Source: CALWZE01 sp964645785 (lineage in GTDB: Bacteria > Bacillota > Clostridia > Oscillospirales > Ruminococcaceae). From it: DNA of 64,000 nucleotides. Shown here one piece after another: positions 34,847-43,424 of the stretch (position 1 is its first letter; each line of letters begins with the position of its first letter). The stretch spans positions 1 through 64,000 of the forward strand of contig CAZYAV010000005.1 in assembly GCA_964645785.1 (NCBI GenBank), in the 5' to 3' direction. The notes under the pieces were generated by a model. The model was given only the letters and a program-made list of their open reading frames with translations, did not search any database and was not told where the DNA came from. The position numbers and the translations under genes were made by a program.

Positions 34847-35414
34847 TGAAAAAAAGCTGATTGTGGTCTCGGGACCGTCCGGCTGCGGCAAGGACACGGT
34901 GGTCAAGCACCTGATGGCGCTGCGGGACGACGTGCTGCTGAGCATCTCCTGCACCACCCGCAGGCCGCGTGTCAACGAGGTCAACGGGGTGCACTACTAT
35001 TTCGTCAGCGAGGACGAGTTCCTCAGCCGCGTGCGCAAGGACAGGATGCTGGAATACACCAACTACGCCGGCAACTATTACGGCACGCCGATGGACGAGC
35101 TGGAGCAGAAGCTGGTTGGGGACAACATCGTGGTGCTGATTATCGAGGTCAAGGGCGCGCACAACGTCAAGACGAGATACCCCGATTCGCTGTGCGTGTT
35201 TATCGTGCCGCCCTCGATTGAGGCACTGCGCGAACGGCTGAAGGGGCGGGGCACCGAGACGGACGAGGAGATTGAAAAGCGGATTGCAATCGCCGCAAAG
35301 GAGCTGGAGGAGCTGCATTTTTACGACGCGTCAATCAAAAATATCGTTGCGTCGGAATGCGCGCAGCAGCTTTCGGATATCATAGACCAATGGCAGCAAA
35401 AGGATAAAGGATAA
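34839..35414 (+). CDS. gmk: Guanylate kinase
   Basis: Phosphorylates GMP to GDP with ATP. P-loop GPSGCGKD (12-19), followed by the GMP-binding region ISCTTRRPRVNEVNGVHYYFV and FLEY-like MLEYTNYAGNYYGTP, and VLIIEVKGAHNVK. The 191-residue length is usual. ATG 34839 lies 9 nt after GAGG; two upstream in-frame ATGs are less well placed. It overlaps the 3' end of remA. Confidence 0.95.
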   Translation: MIDEKKLIVVSGPSGCGKDTVVKHLMALRDDVLLSISCTTRRPRVNEVNGVHYYFVSEDEFLSRVRKDRMLEYTNYAGNYYGTPMDELEQKLVGDNIVVLIIEVKGAHNVKTRYPDSLCVFIVPPSIEALRERLKGRGTETDEEIEKRIAIAAKELEELHFYDASIKNIVASECAQQLSDIIDQWQQKDKG

Positions 35415-35430
35415 AGGAGAGAGAAGACAG

Positions 35431-35643
35431 ATGCTGAAACCGCAAATTGCGCAGCTTTTGAACGAGTGCGACAGCCCGTACAGCCTGGTGGTGACGATCG
35501 CAAAGCGGTCGCGGGACATCGCGCAGGAGGCGCTGGACAACCGGACGATTCTGGAGGATAAGCCGGTCAATATGGCCATCGACGAGTTTGGCGAGCACAA
35601 GTTCAAAATCGTCGAGCATTATTCGGACAGGGAAAATTTTTGA
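35431..35643 (+). CDS. rpoZ: RNA polymerase omega subunit
   Basis: A 70-residue omega subunit that promotes RNA polymerase assembly. It has the short helical core with CDSPYSLVVTIAKRSRDIAQEA and NMAIDEF. Its position after gmk and before priA is the classical one. Good AAAGGAGAGAG site 7-8 nt before ATG 35431. Confidence 0.9.
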   Translation: MLKPQIAQLLNECDSPYSLVVTIAKRSRDIAQEALDNRTILEDKPVNMAIDEFGEHKFKIVEHYSDRENF

Positions 35644-35721
35644 CAGCGGAACGCCGCGCGCCGGCTGCGGGAGCACACCCGCCGGGCGGCCGCGGCCGGG
35701 GAATCAGAGGGGGTGGCGTTT

Positions 35722-37974
35722 GTGCCTGCCGGCGTGATGGTTGCGGTGGACAACGCCGCCTTTGCATTTGACAAGCTTTACAGCTACGCCGTGCCGGACG
35801 AGCTGGCGCCGTTCGCGCAAATCGGGGCGCGGGTGCTTGTCCCGTTCGGGCGGGGCGCGCCGCGCATGGGCGTGGTGCTTGCGCTTTGCGAGGCGCAGCC
35901 GCAGGACGGCCTGAAGGCGGTCATCGACCTTGAGCGGGGGGAGCCGGCGCTCGACCCCGAGATGGTGCGGCTGATTCTGCTGCTGCGCGAGACGACCTTC
36001 TGCACCTATTACGACGCGGTCAGGGCGGTGCTGCCCAAAAACAGCCGCCTTGTGCCGGACAAGGGCTTCGCCGCGCTGTCCGCTTTGTCGGCGGGGCACC
36101 TGGAGACGGTTTACCGCTGCGCGCCCAGCCCGGTTCCGGCGCGGCTGACCGAAAAGCAGCGCGCGGTCTGCGACTTTATCGCCGGGCAGCCGCACACGGC
36201 GGCCGAAATCTGCGCGGCGGTCGGCTGCACCAGGAGCGTCGTCGACCGGCTGGCGGACAAGGGCATCATCGAGCGGTTTGCGCAGACCCGGGAGGACGAG
36301 ACCTACAGGCGGTTTCTGGACGGGCCCCGGGAGATTCCGCCCCTTTCCGGCGCGCAGCAGCAGGCGCTGCAGGCGCTGATTGACGGCTTTGCGCACCCGG
36401 ACAGGCCGGACACCGCGCTGCTGTACGGGGTGACCTCGTCCGGCAAAACGCTGCTGTATGTCAAGCTGATTGAGCGGGCGGCCGCGGCCGGGCAGGGGGC
36501 GTTGGTGCTCGTGCCCGAAATCGCGCTGGCCACCCAGATGATCTACCGGCTCAAGGCGCTGTTCGGCGCGCGGGTGGGGGTGATCCACAGCGCGCTTTCA
36601 GACAGCGAGCGGCAGATTCAGTGGGAAAATATCCGCGCCGGGCGGTACGACGTGATTGTCGGGACACGCTCGGCGGTGTTCGCGCCGGTTCGTGCGCTCG
36701 GCCTGATTATCATCGACGAGGAGCAGGAGCAGAGCTATATCTCGGAGCAGAACCCGCGGTACGACGCCTGCGCCATCGCCCGGTTCCGCGCGCGGGAAAC
36801 CGGCGCAAAGCTGCTGCTTGCGAGCGCGACCCCCTCGGTCGAGAGCTTTCACCGCGCAAAAAGCGGGGCGTACAATCTGGTGACCCTGCGGGAGCGGTTC
36901 GGCAGCATGCCCCTGCCCGCGGTGCGGGTGGTCGACATGCGCGCCGAGCTGCTGGCGGGCAACAGCCACCACATCAGCCTGTACCTCAAGCAGCAGGTCG
37001 ACGCGCGGATTGCCCGCGGGGAGCAGGCGATTCTGCTGCTCAACCGCCGGGGTTACCGCACCATCTCGATGTGCACAAAATGCAAAACCATCGTCAAGTG
37101 CAAGGCCTGCGACACCCCGCTTGTGGTTCACAAGGCGCGGGGCTGCTATGTCTGCCACTACTGCCAGCGCAGTTACCCGATTGAGGAGGTCTGCCCGCTG
37201 TGCGGCGGCAAAATCCAGCACACCGGCGTCGGCACCCAGAAGATCGAGGAGGAGCTGGAGGGGCTGTTCCCCGACGCGCGCATCCTGCGGGTCGACCTGG
37301 ACACGGTGCAGCGCAAAAACGCTCTGGAATCCCACCTGGCCGCCTTCGAGCGGGGGGAATACGACCTGATGATCGGCACCCAGATGATCGCCAAGGGGCT
37401 GGATTTTAAAAATGTGACTCTTGTCGGCGTCCTGGGGGTCGATCAGCTGATGCTGATGCCCAGCTACCGCGCGAACGAGCGCGCGTTTTCGATGCTGACC
37501 CAGGTGATCGGCCGGGCGGGCAGGGGGGAGAAGGCCGGTGAGGCGGTTATCCAGACCGTCGACCCCGACAATACCATCCTGCGCCTGGCGGCAAAGCAGG
37601 ATTACGAGCGGTTTTACGACGCGGAAATCCTCATGCGCAAGGCGCACCTGTACCCCCCGTTCTGCGCGATGTGCGCGGTTGGGGTCACGGCGGCAAAGGA
37701 GGAGGACGCGGCGGCGGGGGCGTCCGCGTTTGCGGAGATCCTCGTCCGGCAGCAGCAGACGGCCTGCCCCGGGCTGCCGGTGCGGGTGCTGGGGCCTGCG
37801 CCGATGCGGGTGGCCTATGTCAACGACATCTTCCGCTACCGGCTGGTGATAAAATGCAGGAACGACCGCCCGTTCCGGGATTTTTTGCGGGACTGTATCG
37901 CTTTGTGGAACAAGGGCGCATACAATAAAAAGGCAAAGCTGTTTGTTGATTTTAAAAACGAGCTGGAGAGCTGA
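35722..37974 (+). CDS. priA: Primosomal protein N' (replication restart helicase)
   Basis: 3'-to-5' superfamily 2 helicase that restarts stalled replication forks. The 750 residues show the N-terminal DNA-binding domain (VDNAAFAFDKLYSYAVP), Walker A GVTSSGKT near 236, the DEEQEQSY Walker B near 331, the zinc domain with paired CxxC motifs around 451-495 (CTKCKTIVKCKAC, CHYCQRSYP, CPLCGG), and the late motif TQMIAKGLDFKNVTLVGVL. The start is GTG 35722, 6-7 nt after AGAGGGGG; GTG 35713 is too close to that site. Confidence 0.95.
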   Translation: MPAGVMVAVDNAAFAFDKLYSYAVPDELAPFAQIGARVLVPFGRGAPRMGVVLALCEAQPQDGLKAVIDLERGEPALDPEMVRLILLLRETTFCTYYDAVRAVLPKNSRLVPDKGFAALSALSAGHLETVYRCAPSPVPARLTEKQRAVCDFIAGQPHTAAEICAAVGCTRSVVDRLADKGIIERFAQTREDETYRRFLDGPREIPPLSGAQQQALQALIDGFAHPDRPDTALLYGVTSSGKTLLYVKLIERAAAAGQGALVLVPEIALATQMIYRLKALFGARVGVIHSALSDSERQIQWENIRAGRYDVIVGTRSAVFAPVRALGLIIIDEEQEQSYISEQNPRYDACAIARFRARETGAKLLLASATPSVESFHRAKSGAYNLVTLRERFGSMPLPAVRVVDMRAELLAGNSHHISLYLKQQVDARIARGEQAILLLNRRGYRTISMCTKCKTIVKCKACDTPLVVHKARGCYVCHYCQRSYPIEEVCPLCGGKIQHTGVGTQKIEEELEGLFPDARILRVDLDTVQRKNALESHLAAFERGEYDLMIGTQMIAKGLDFKNVTLVGVLGVDQLMLMPSYRANERAFSMLTQVIGRAGRGEKAGEAVIQTVDPDNTILRLAAKQDYERFYDAEILMRKAHLYPPFCAMCAVGVTAAKEEDAAAGASAFAEILVRQQQTACPGLPVRVLGPAPMRVAYVNDIFRYRLVIKCRNDRPFRDFLRDCIALWNKGAYNKKAKLFVDFKNELES

Positions 37975-38028
37975 GGCGCGCCGCGCGCCGAACCGACGCG
38001 GCGAATAAACGGAAAAGAGGGAAACAAG

Positions 38029-38517
38029 ATGGGACTGCGCAATATTCTGATTAACGGGGACGAGCAGCTGCGCAAGCACTGCCGCCCGGTGACCGACTTC
38101 GGCCAGAAAACAAAGGAGCTGATGACCGACCTTGCCGAGACCATGGTCAAGGCGGACGGGGCGGGGCTCGCCGCGCCGCAGGTCGGCATTCTGCGGCGCG
38201 CGGTTGTGATCCTGCGCGGGGAGGAGATCGTCGAGCTGATTAACCCCGAGATCATCGCGCGCGGGCAGGAGGAGGTCGAGCTGTTCGAGGGCTGCCTGAG
38301 CTGCCCGAATATGCGCGGCCTTGTCTCCCGGCCGAAATATGTCCGGGTCAGGGCGCAGGACAGGGACGGGAACTGGTTTGAGCTGGACTGCGAGGACATG
38401 GCCGCGCGCGCGGCCTGCCACGAAATCGACCATCTGGACGGCAAGCTGTTCATCGACCTTGTCGACCGAATCTACACAGAGGAAGAGCTGGACGAACTGT
38501 TCGCCGAGGAAGAGTAA
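38029..38517 (+). CDS. def: Peptide deformylase
   Basis: Removes the formyl group from nascent proteins. All three active-site motifs are intact: GAGLAAPQVG (44-53), EGCLSCP (87-93) with the metal-binding Cys, and HEIDHLDG (131-138). It is 162 residues long. AAGAGGG lies before ATG 38029. Immediately upstream of fmt, as in most bacteria. Confidence 0.96.
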   Translation: MGLRNILINGDEQLRKHCRPVTDFGQKTKELMTDLAETMVKADGAGLAAPQVGILRRAVVILRGEEIVELINPEIIARGQEEVELFEGCLSCPNMRGLVSRPKYVRVRAQDRDGNWFELDCEDMAARAACHEIDHLDGKLFIDLVDRIYTEEELDELFAEEE

Positions 38518-38518
38518 A

Positions 38519-39442
38519 TTGAGAATTCTGTTTATGGGAACGCCCGATATCGCCGCCGGGATGCTCTGCGAGCTGGCAAAATACCACGAAATCTGCGGCG
38601 TATTCTGCCAGCCGGACAAGCCGGTGGGGCGCAAAGCGGTGCTGACCCCGCCGCCTGTCAAGGTCACGGCTGCGCGGCTGGGCATACCGGTGTACCAGCC
38701 GGCAAAGCTGCGGGACGGCGAGGCCGCGGCGCTGATTCGCACCCTTGCGCCCGAGCTGATTGCCGTGGTCGCCTATGGCCGGATTCTGCCGAAGGAGATT
38801 CTGGAGATTCCGCCGCGCGGCTGCGTCAACATCCACGCCTCGCTGCTGCCCAAATACCGCGGCGCGGCGCCGATTCAGTACGCGCTGCTGTGCGGCGAGC
38901 GGACGACCGGCGTGACGGCGATGTATATGGACGAGGGGCTGGACACCGGCGACATCATCGCGGCGCGCGAGACCCCCATCACCGACGCGGACGACGCCGT
39001 GACCCTGTTTGCGCGGCTGGGGGAGATCGGCGGCGCGCTGCTGCGCGAGACGGCCGACGCGATTGCGGCGGGTAGCGCGCGCCGCACGCCGCAGCCCGAA
39101 ACGGGGGTGAGCTTTGCGCCGCCGTTCGACAAGCACAGCGGGGAATTCGGCTGGGAGGAGAACGCCCGCGCCATCTTCAACAAGGCGCGCGCGCTGTGCG
39201 TGTGGCCGAACGCCTGCTTTGTGCGGGGCGGCCGGCGCATCAAGCTGATGAAGGCCGCGCCGCACGACGAAATGGCCGGCCGGCCGGGCGAGGTGCTTTG
39301 CCTTGACCCGCTGATTGTGGCCGCGGGCAGCGGCGCGGTCGAGCTCTGCGCCGTCAAGCCGGAGGGCAGCCGCGAGATGAGCGGCCGGGACTGGAGCCTC
39401 GGCGCGCGGCTGAAGCCCGGCGATATTCTGACAGAGGAGTGA
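38519..39442 (+). CDS. fmt: Methionyl-tRNA formyltransferase
   Basis: Formylates initiator Met-tRNA with 10-formyl-THF. The 307 residues begin RILFMGTPDIAA, with the catalytic region NIHASLLPKYRGAAPIQ (Asn, His) and the typical MDEGLDTGDII; the C-terminal OB-fold domain is present. The start is TTG 38519, one base after the def stop codon, with GAGGAAG about 6 nt upstream. This links formate/folate metabolism here with folC and 5-FCL elsewhere in the window. Confidence 0.95.
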   Translation: MRILFMGTPDIAAGMLCELAKYHEICGVFCQPDKPVGRKAVLTPPPVKVTAARLGIPVYQPAKLRDGEAAALIRTLAPELIAVVAYGRILPKEILEIPPRGCVNIHASLLPKYRGAAPIQYALLCGERTTGVTAMYMDEGLDTGDIIAARETPITDADDAVTLFARLGEIGGALLRETADAIAAGSARRTPQPETGVSFAPPFDKHSGEFGWEENARAIFNKARALCVWPNACFVRGGRRIKLMKAAPHDEMAGRPGEVLCLDPLIVAAGSGAVELCAVKPEGSREMSGRDWSLGARLKPGDILTEE

Positions 39443-39448
39443 ACCTGT

Positions 39449-40162
39449 ATGTTTTACGGCAACACCTTTATGGGCATTGATATCTGGTACCTTGTGCTGG
39501 TTCTGCCGGCCTTCGCGGTCGCGCTGTTCGCGCAGGCGCGGGTGAAATCCACTTTCAACAAATTCAACCGGTTCCGCACCATGTCCGGCCTGACCGGTGC
39601 GCAGGCGGCGCGGCGGGTGCTGGACGCGAACGGTTTGCAGCATGTGCGCATTGAGCATGTCGCGGGGGAGCTGACCGACCATTACGACCCGCAGACCAAC
39701 GTCATCCGCCTGTCCGATTCCACCTACGGCTCGGCGTCCATCGCGTCCATCGGGGTGGCGGCGCACGAGGCGGGTCACGCCTGCCAGTACGCGGAGGAAT
39801 ACGGCCCTATCCGGTTCCGGATGGCGCTTGTGCCGGTGTGCAATATCGGCGCGAACCTCTCCTGGCCGGCGATACTGCTGGGCTATCTGTTCAGCATGCG
39901 GCCGCTCGTCTTTATCGGCATCGCGCTGTTCAGCCTGTCGGTGCTGTTTCAGCTGGTGACCCTGCCGGTGGAGTACAACGCAAGCAGCCGCGCGCTGGCC
40001 GCGATCGACTCGAGCGGGCTGATGAGCGCCGACGAGCTTTCGGGCGCGAAAAAGGTGCTGAGCGCCGCCGCCATGACCTATGTCGCCGCGCTGGCGGTCT
40101 CCATCGCCAACCTGCTGCGCCTCGTGCTCATTTTCGGGCGGCGCAGCGACCGCCGGGATTGA
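39449..40162 (+). CDS. Zinc metallopeptidase, YugP family membrane protein
   Basis: Integral membrane protein of 237 residues with helices at both ends. The zinc-binding motif HEAGH is at 106-110 in IGVAAHEAGHACQYAEEYGPIRFR, typical of the YugP/Zn_peptidase_2 family. The conserved LPVEYNASSRA is also present. The substrate is unknown. It overlaps rsmB (TGATG) and often sits in this def-fmt-rsmB neighbourhood in Clostridia. Confidence 0.93.
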   Translation: MFYGNTFMGIDIWYLVLVLPAFAVALFAQARVKSTFNKFNRFRTMSGLTGAQAARRVLDANGLQHVRIEHVAGELTDHYDPQTNVIRLSDSTYGSASIASIGVAAHEAGHACQYAEEYGPIRFRMALVPVCNIGANLSWPAILLGYLFSMRPLVFIGIALFSLSVLFQLVTLPVEYNASSRALAAIDSSGLMSADELSGAKKVLSAAAMTYVAALAVSIANLLRLVLIFGRRSDRRD

Positions 40163-41469
40163 TGGACGCGCGGCTGCTGGGCGTCCGCTGCCTGGTCGAA
40201 ACGGAGGCGGGCGGCTATTCCAATCTGGTTTTTAAAACGCGCGCCCCCCAAAGCGGGCTTGACGGGCAGGCGCTCTCCTTTGCGGCGGCGATTTTTTACG
40301 GCGCCCTCGAACGGCAGATCACCCTGGACTATCTGCTTGCGCCGATGCTCAAAAAGGGGCTGGCGGCGCTTGACCCGGAGGTGCGGGCGATTCTTCGCGC
40401 CGGGCTGTACCAGTGCCTGTATATGGACGGGGTGCCGGTTCACGCGGCGGTGGACGAGAGCGTCCGCCTCTGCCGCAAAATGCGGAAAAGCTCGGCGGCG
40501 GGGCTGGTCAACGCGGTGCTGCGCAAGGCGGCGGCGCGGGGGCTTGCGCCGCTCGCGGAGATTGCGGACGAGCGCACGGCACTCAGCGTCCGGTACGCGC
40601 TGTGCCCCGCGCTGGTTGCGCTGCTGCTGGAACAGTACGGCGGCGACGCGCCGGCCATCATGCAGGCGATGCTCGGCCGGCCGCAGGCGGCGGCGCGGGT
40701 CAACACCCTGCGCACCGGCCGGGCGCAGATGCTGGAGCGGCTGGCGGCGCAGGGAATCCCCGCGCAGGCCGCGCCGCTCGCGAACGCGGTCTGCTTTGCG
40801 GACGGCGGCTATCTGCGCGCGGACGCGTTTGCCGACGGGACGCTGCGGGTGCAGAGCCTTGCGGCGCAGGGCGCGGTGGCGGCGCTGGCGGTGCGGCCGG
40901 GCATGACCCTACTTGACCTGTGCGCCGCGCCGGGCGGCAAGACGCTGACCGCCGCGCAGGAGATGCGCGGCGAGGGGGAGATTCTCGCGCTGGACAGGTA
41001 CGAAAACCGCCTGCGCCTGGTGCAGGCGCAGGCCGAGCGGGAGGGAATCTCCATCGTGCGGACGCTCTGCGCCGACGCGGCCGCCTATCGGACGGACAGC
41101 CGGTTTGACCGGGTGCTGTGCGACGTGCCCTGCTCCGGCTACGGGGAAATCGCGGCAAAGCCCGAGCTGCGGCAAAAGCCGCCGCAGGCGGACAACCCGC
41201 TGTTTGAGACCCAGCGCGCGATTCTGCGCCGGGGCGCCGCGCTGCTCCGGCCGGGCGGCCGGCTGGTCTATTCCAGCTGCACAATCGACCGGCGTGAAAA
41301 CGAGGAGGCCGTTCAATCGTTCCTTATAGAGAACCCCGCCTTCCGGCTCTGCCCCGTCACGCTGCCGGGCTTTCCGCCGCCCGAGCGGGAGGGGTGGCTG
41401 CGGCTGCTGCCCGGCATAAACGGAAACGGCGCGGAGGGCTTTTTTATCGCGGCGATGGAGCGTCAGTGA
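40162..41469 (+). CDS. rsmB: 16S rRNA (cytosine(967)-C(5))-methyltransferase
   Basis: Methylates C967 of 16S rRNA with SAM. The 435 residues have an N-terminal NusB-like RNA-binding domain (to about 140) and a SAM-dependent catalytic domain with motif I LDLCAAPGGKT, the first cysteine in CDVPCSGYGEI and the nucleophile in LVYSSCTIDRREN. ATG 40162 overlaps the upstream stop codon. Longer upstream frames belong to a shadow of the metallopeptidase gene. Confidence 0.95.
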   Translation: MDARLLGVRCLVETEAGGYSNLVFKTRAPQSGLDGQALSFAAAIFYGALERQITLDYLLAPMLKKGLAALDPEVRAILRAGLYQCLYMDGVPVHAAVDESVRLCRKMRKSSAAGLVNAVLRKAAARGLAPLAEIADERTALSVRYALCPALVALLLEQYGGDAPAIMQAMLGRPQAAARVNTLRTGRAQMLERLAAQGIPAQAAPLANAVCFADGGYLRADAFADGTLRVQSLAAQGAVAALAVRPGMTLLDLCAAPGGKTLTAAQEMRGEGEILALDRYENRLRLVQAQAEREGISIVRTLCADAAAYRTDSRFDRVLCDVPCSGYGEIAAKPELRQKPPQADNPLFETQRAILRRGAALLRPGGRLVYSSCTIDRRENEEAVQSFLIENPAFRLCPVTLPGFPPPEREGWLRLLPGINGNGAEGFFIAAMERQ

Positions 41470-41612
41470 GCGGGCGCGCCTCAAAAGGAGCGTATCGCGC
41501 CGTCGGGGTATTCCCGCAGGCGCCCGGAACGGGCAGTGGGGCGCGCCCCGCAAGCGCTTTTTTGCAAAGGGGACGCGGGAACGGGTGGCAAGATGAGAAA
41601 GAATGTGTTAAA

Positions 41613-42659
41613 ATGATGGATGATGCGGATATTCTCTCGATGACCGCCGGAGAGCTTGCGCAGGCGCTTGCGCGGCTGGGCGAGCCCGCGTTCCGCGCGC
41701 AGCAGGTTTTTAAATGGCTGCACGGGGCGCGGGTCGGCTCGTTTGAGGAGATGACCAACCTGCCCAGGGCGCTGCGCGCCGCGCTGGCCGAAGCCTACCG
41801 GATCGGCCGGCTGGGGGTGGAGCGGGAACAGCGTTCGTCCGACGGAACGCGCAAGTTCCTCTTTTCGCTGGCGGACGGCAACTGCATCGAGACGGTCGCC
41901 ATGCGGTACCGGCACGGCGTCTCGGTCTGCGTGTCCACCCAGGTCGGCTGCCGGATGGGGTGCAGGTTCTGCGCCTCGACCCAGGCGGGGCTGGTGCGCA
42001 GCCTTGCGGCGAGCGAGATCCTTTTGCAGGTCTACACGGCCGGAGACCTCGTCGGCGAGCGGGTGGACAGCGTCGTGCTGATGGGCATCGGCGAGCCGCT
42101 GGATAATTTTGAAAACGTGCTGCGCTTCTGCGACCTTGTGACCGACGCGCAGGGCTACAACCTTGCCGGGCGGGGAATTACCCTGTCCACCTGCGGGCTT
42201 GTGCCGCGCATCGACGAGCTTGCGTCGCAAAAGCGCCAGCTCAACCTCGCCATCTCGCTGCACGCGCCGACCGACGCGCAGCGCGGCCGGATTATGCCGG
42301 TCAACCGCGCGTACAACATCGAATCGGTCGTCGCCGCCTGCCGCCGGTATTTTGCCGCGACCGGCCGCCGGGTGACCTTTGAATACGCGGTAATTGCCGG
42401 GCAGAACGACAGCGCGCAGGACGCGCAGGCGCTGGCGCGGCTTATTCAGGGGATGGGCGCGCATGTCAACCTGATCCCGGTCAACCCGGTGCGGGGCGCG
42501 GATTTCCACGCGACCCGCGCGCAGGCGGAGGTGTTTCGCGACCGGCTGTGCGCGCTGGGCGTCAACGCGACGGTGCGCCGCACGCTGGGACAGGATATCA
42601 GCGCGGCGTGCGGGCAGCTGCGGCGGGAGGCCGCGGCGGAATCACAGACTATTTCGTGA
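41613..42659 (+). CDS. rlmN: 23S rRNA (adenine(2503)-C(2))-methyltransferase
   Basis: Radical SAM enzyme that methylates A2503 of 23S rRNA and also some tRNAs. The Fe-S motif CRMGCRFC has cysteines 113, 117 and 120; the segment FEEMTNLPRALR and the GIGEPLDNFENVLRF and LAISLHAPTD motifs are diagnostic, and a C-terminal cysteine (AACGQL) corresponds to the methyl-carrying residue. ATG 41613 or 41616 lacks a strong Shine-Dalgarno, so the start is tentative. The 140 bp upstream do not code. Confidence 0.94.
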   Translation: MMDDADILSMTAGELAQALARLGEPAFRAQQVFKWLHGARVGSFEEMTNLPRALRAALAEAYRIGRLGVEREQRSSDGTRKFLFSLADGNCIETVAMRYRHGVSVCVSTQVGCRMGCRFCASTQAGLVRSLAASEILLQVYTAGDLVGERVDSVVLMGIGEPLDNFENVLRFCDLVTDAQGYNLAGRGITLSTCGLVPRIDELASQKRQLNLAISLHAPTDAQRGRIMPVNRAYNIESVVAACRRYFAATGRRVTFEYAVIAGQNDSAQDAQALARLIQGMGAHVNLIPVNPVRGADFHATRAQAEVFRDRLCALGVNATVRRTLGQDISAACGQLRREAAAESQTIS

Positions 42660-42672
42660 GGGGGGAACTGCT

Positions 42673-43404
42673 TTGAAGATGACCGCATGCACCGACATCG
42701 GCTGCAAGCACAGGGAAAACCAGGACTTTTACCGTGCGGGCCGGCTGAGCGATGATTCCTACTGGATTGTGCTCTGCGACGGCATGGGCGGCGTGGCCGA
42801 GGGCGGGCGCGCGTCCCGGATGGCGGGCGAGTTTTTACAGCGGGAGATTCAAAAGCAGGTGACCGACCTGCTTACGCCGGAGGCGGTGCAGGCGTTTATG
42901 CTGGACGCGGCCAGGCGTTGCAATACGCGGATCTACGAGACCTCGCACGAAAACGGGAACACGGCGGTCACGATGGGCACCACGCTGGTGATGGCGATTG
43001 TGCGCGACGGCCTGGCGCAGATTGTGCACGCCGGGGACAGCCGGGCGTATCTGATTGAGAAAAACAGCATAAAACTGCTTACAAAGGACCATTCTATCGT
43101 GCAGGAGCTGTTGGACAGCGGCAAAATCACCGCCGACCAGGCCACCAGCCACCCCAACAAGAACATCATCACCAGTGCGCTCGGGGTTGACGTGGAAACG
43201 CAGATTGATTATGATGAACACAAATTCGCAAAAGGGGACGTCCTGTTGCTGTGCACGGACGGGCTTTCAAACATGATAAGCGACACCCGCCTGCTTGAGA
43301 TTATGACAGACAACGAGTTCTACCGCGCGGCGGATAAGCTTGTGCAGTGCGCGGTGCAGGCCGGCGGATATGACAATATCACAGCGGTGATCCTGGGCGC
43401 GTGA
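42673..43404 (+). CDS. prpC: PP2C-type serine/threonine phosphatase (PrpC/Stp)
   Basis: Cytoplasmic Mg/Mn-dependent phosphatase that opposes the PASTA kinase next to it. Its 243 residues carry the PP2C metal-site motifs ENQDFY, VLCDGMGGVAEG, HAGDSRAYLI and LLLCTDGLSNMI, and GGYDNITAVIL at the end. The start is TTG 42673, 8 nt after GGGGGAA; the ATG two codons later is spaced less well. The stop overlaps the region upstream of the prkC start. Confidence 0.95.
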   Translation: MKMTACTDIGCKHRENQDFYRAGRLSDDSYWIVLCDGMGGVAEGGRASRMAGEFLQREIQKQVTDLLTPEAVQAFMLDAARRCNTRIYETSHENGNTAVTMGTTLVMAIVRDGLAQIVHAGDSRAYLIEKNSIKLLTKDHSIVQELLDSGKITADQATSHPNKNIITSALGVDVETQIDYDEHKFAKGDVLLLCTDGLSNMISDTRLLEIMTDNEFYRAADKLVQCAVQAGGYDNITAVILGA

Positions 43405-43424
43405 GCGCATCAGCGGAGGTAAAG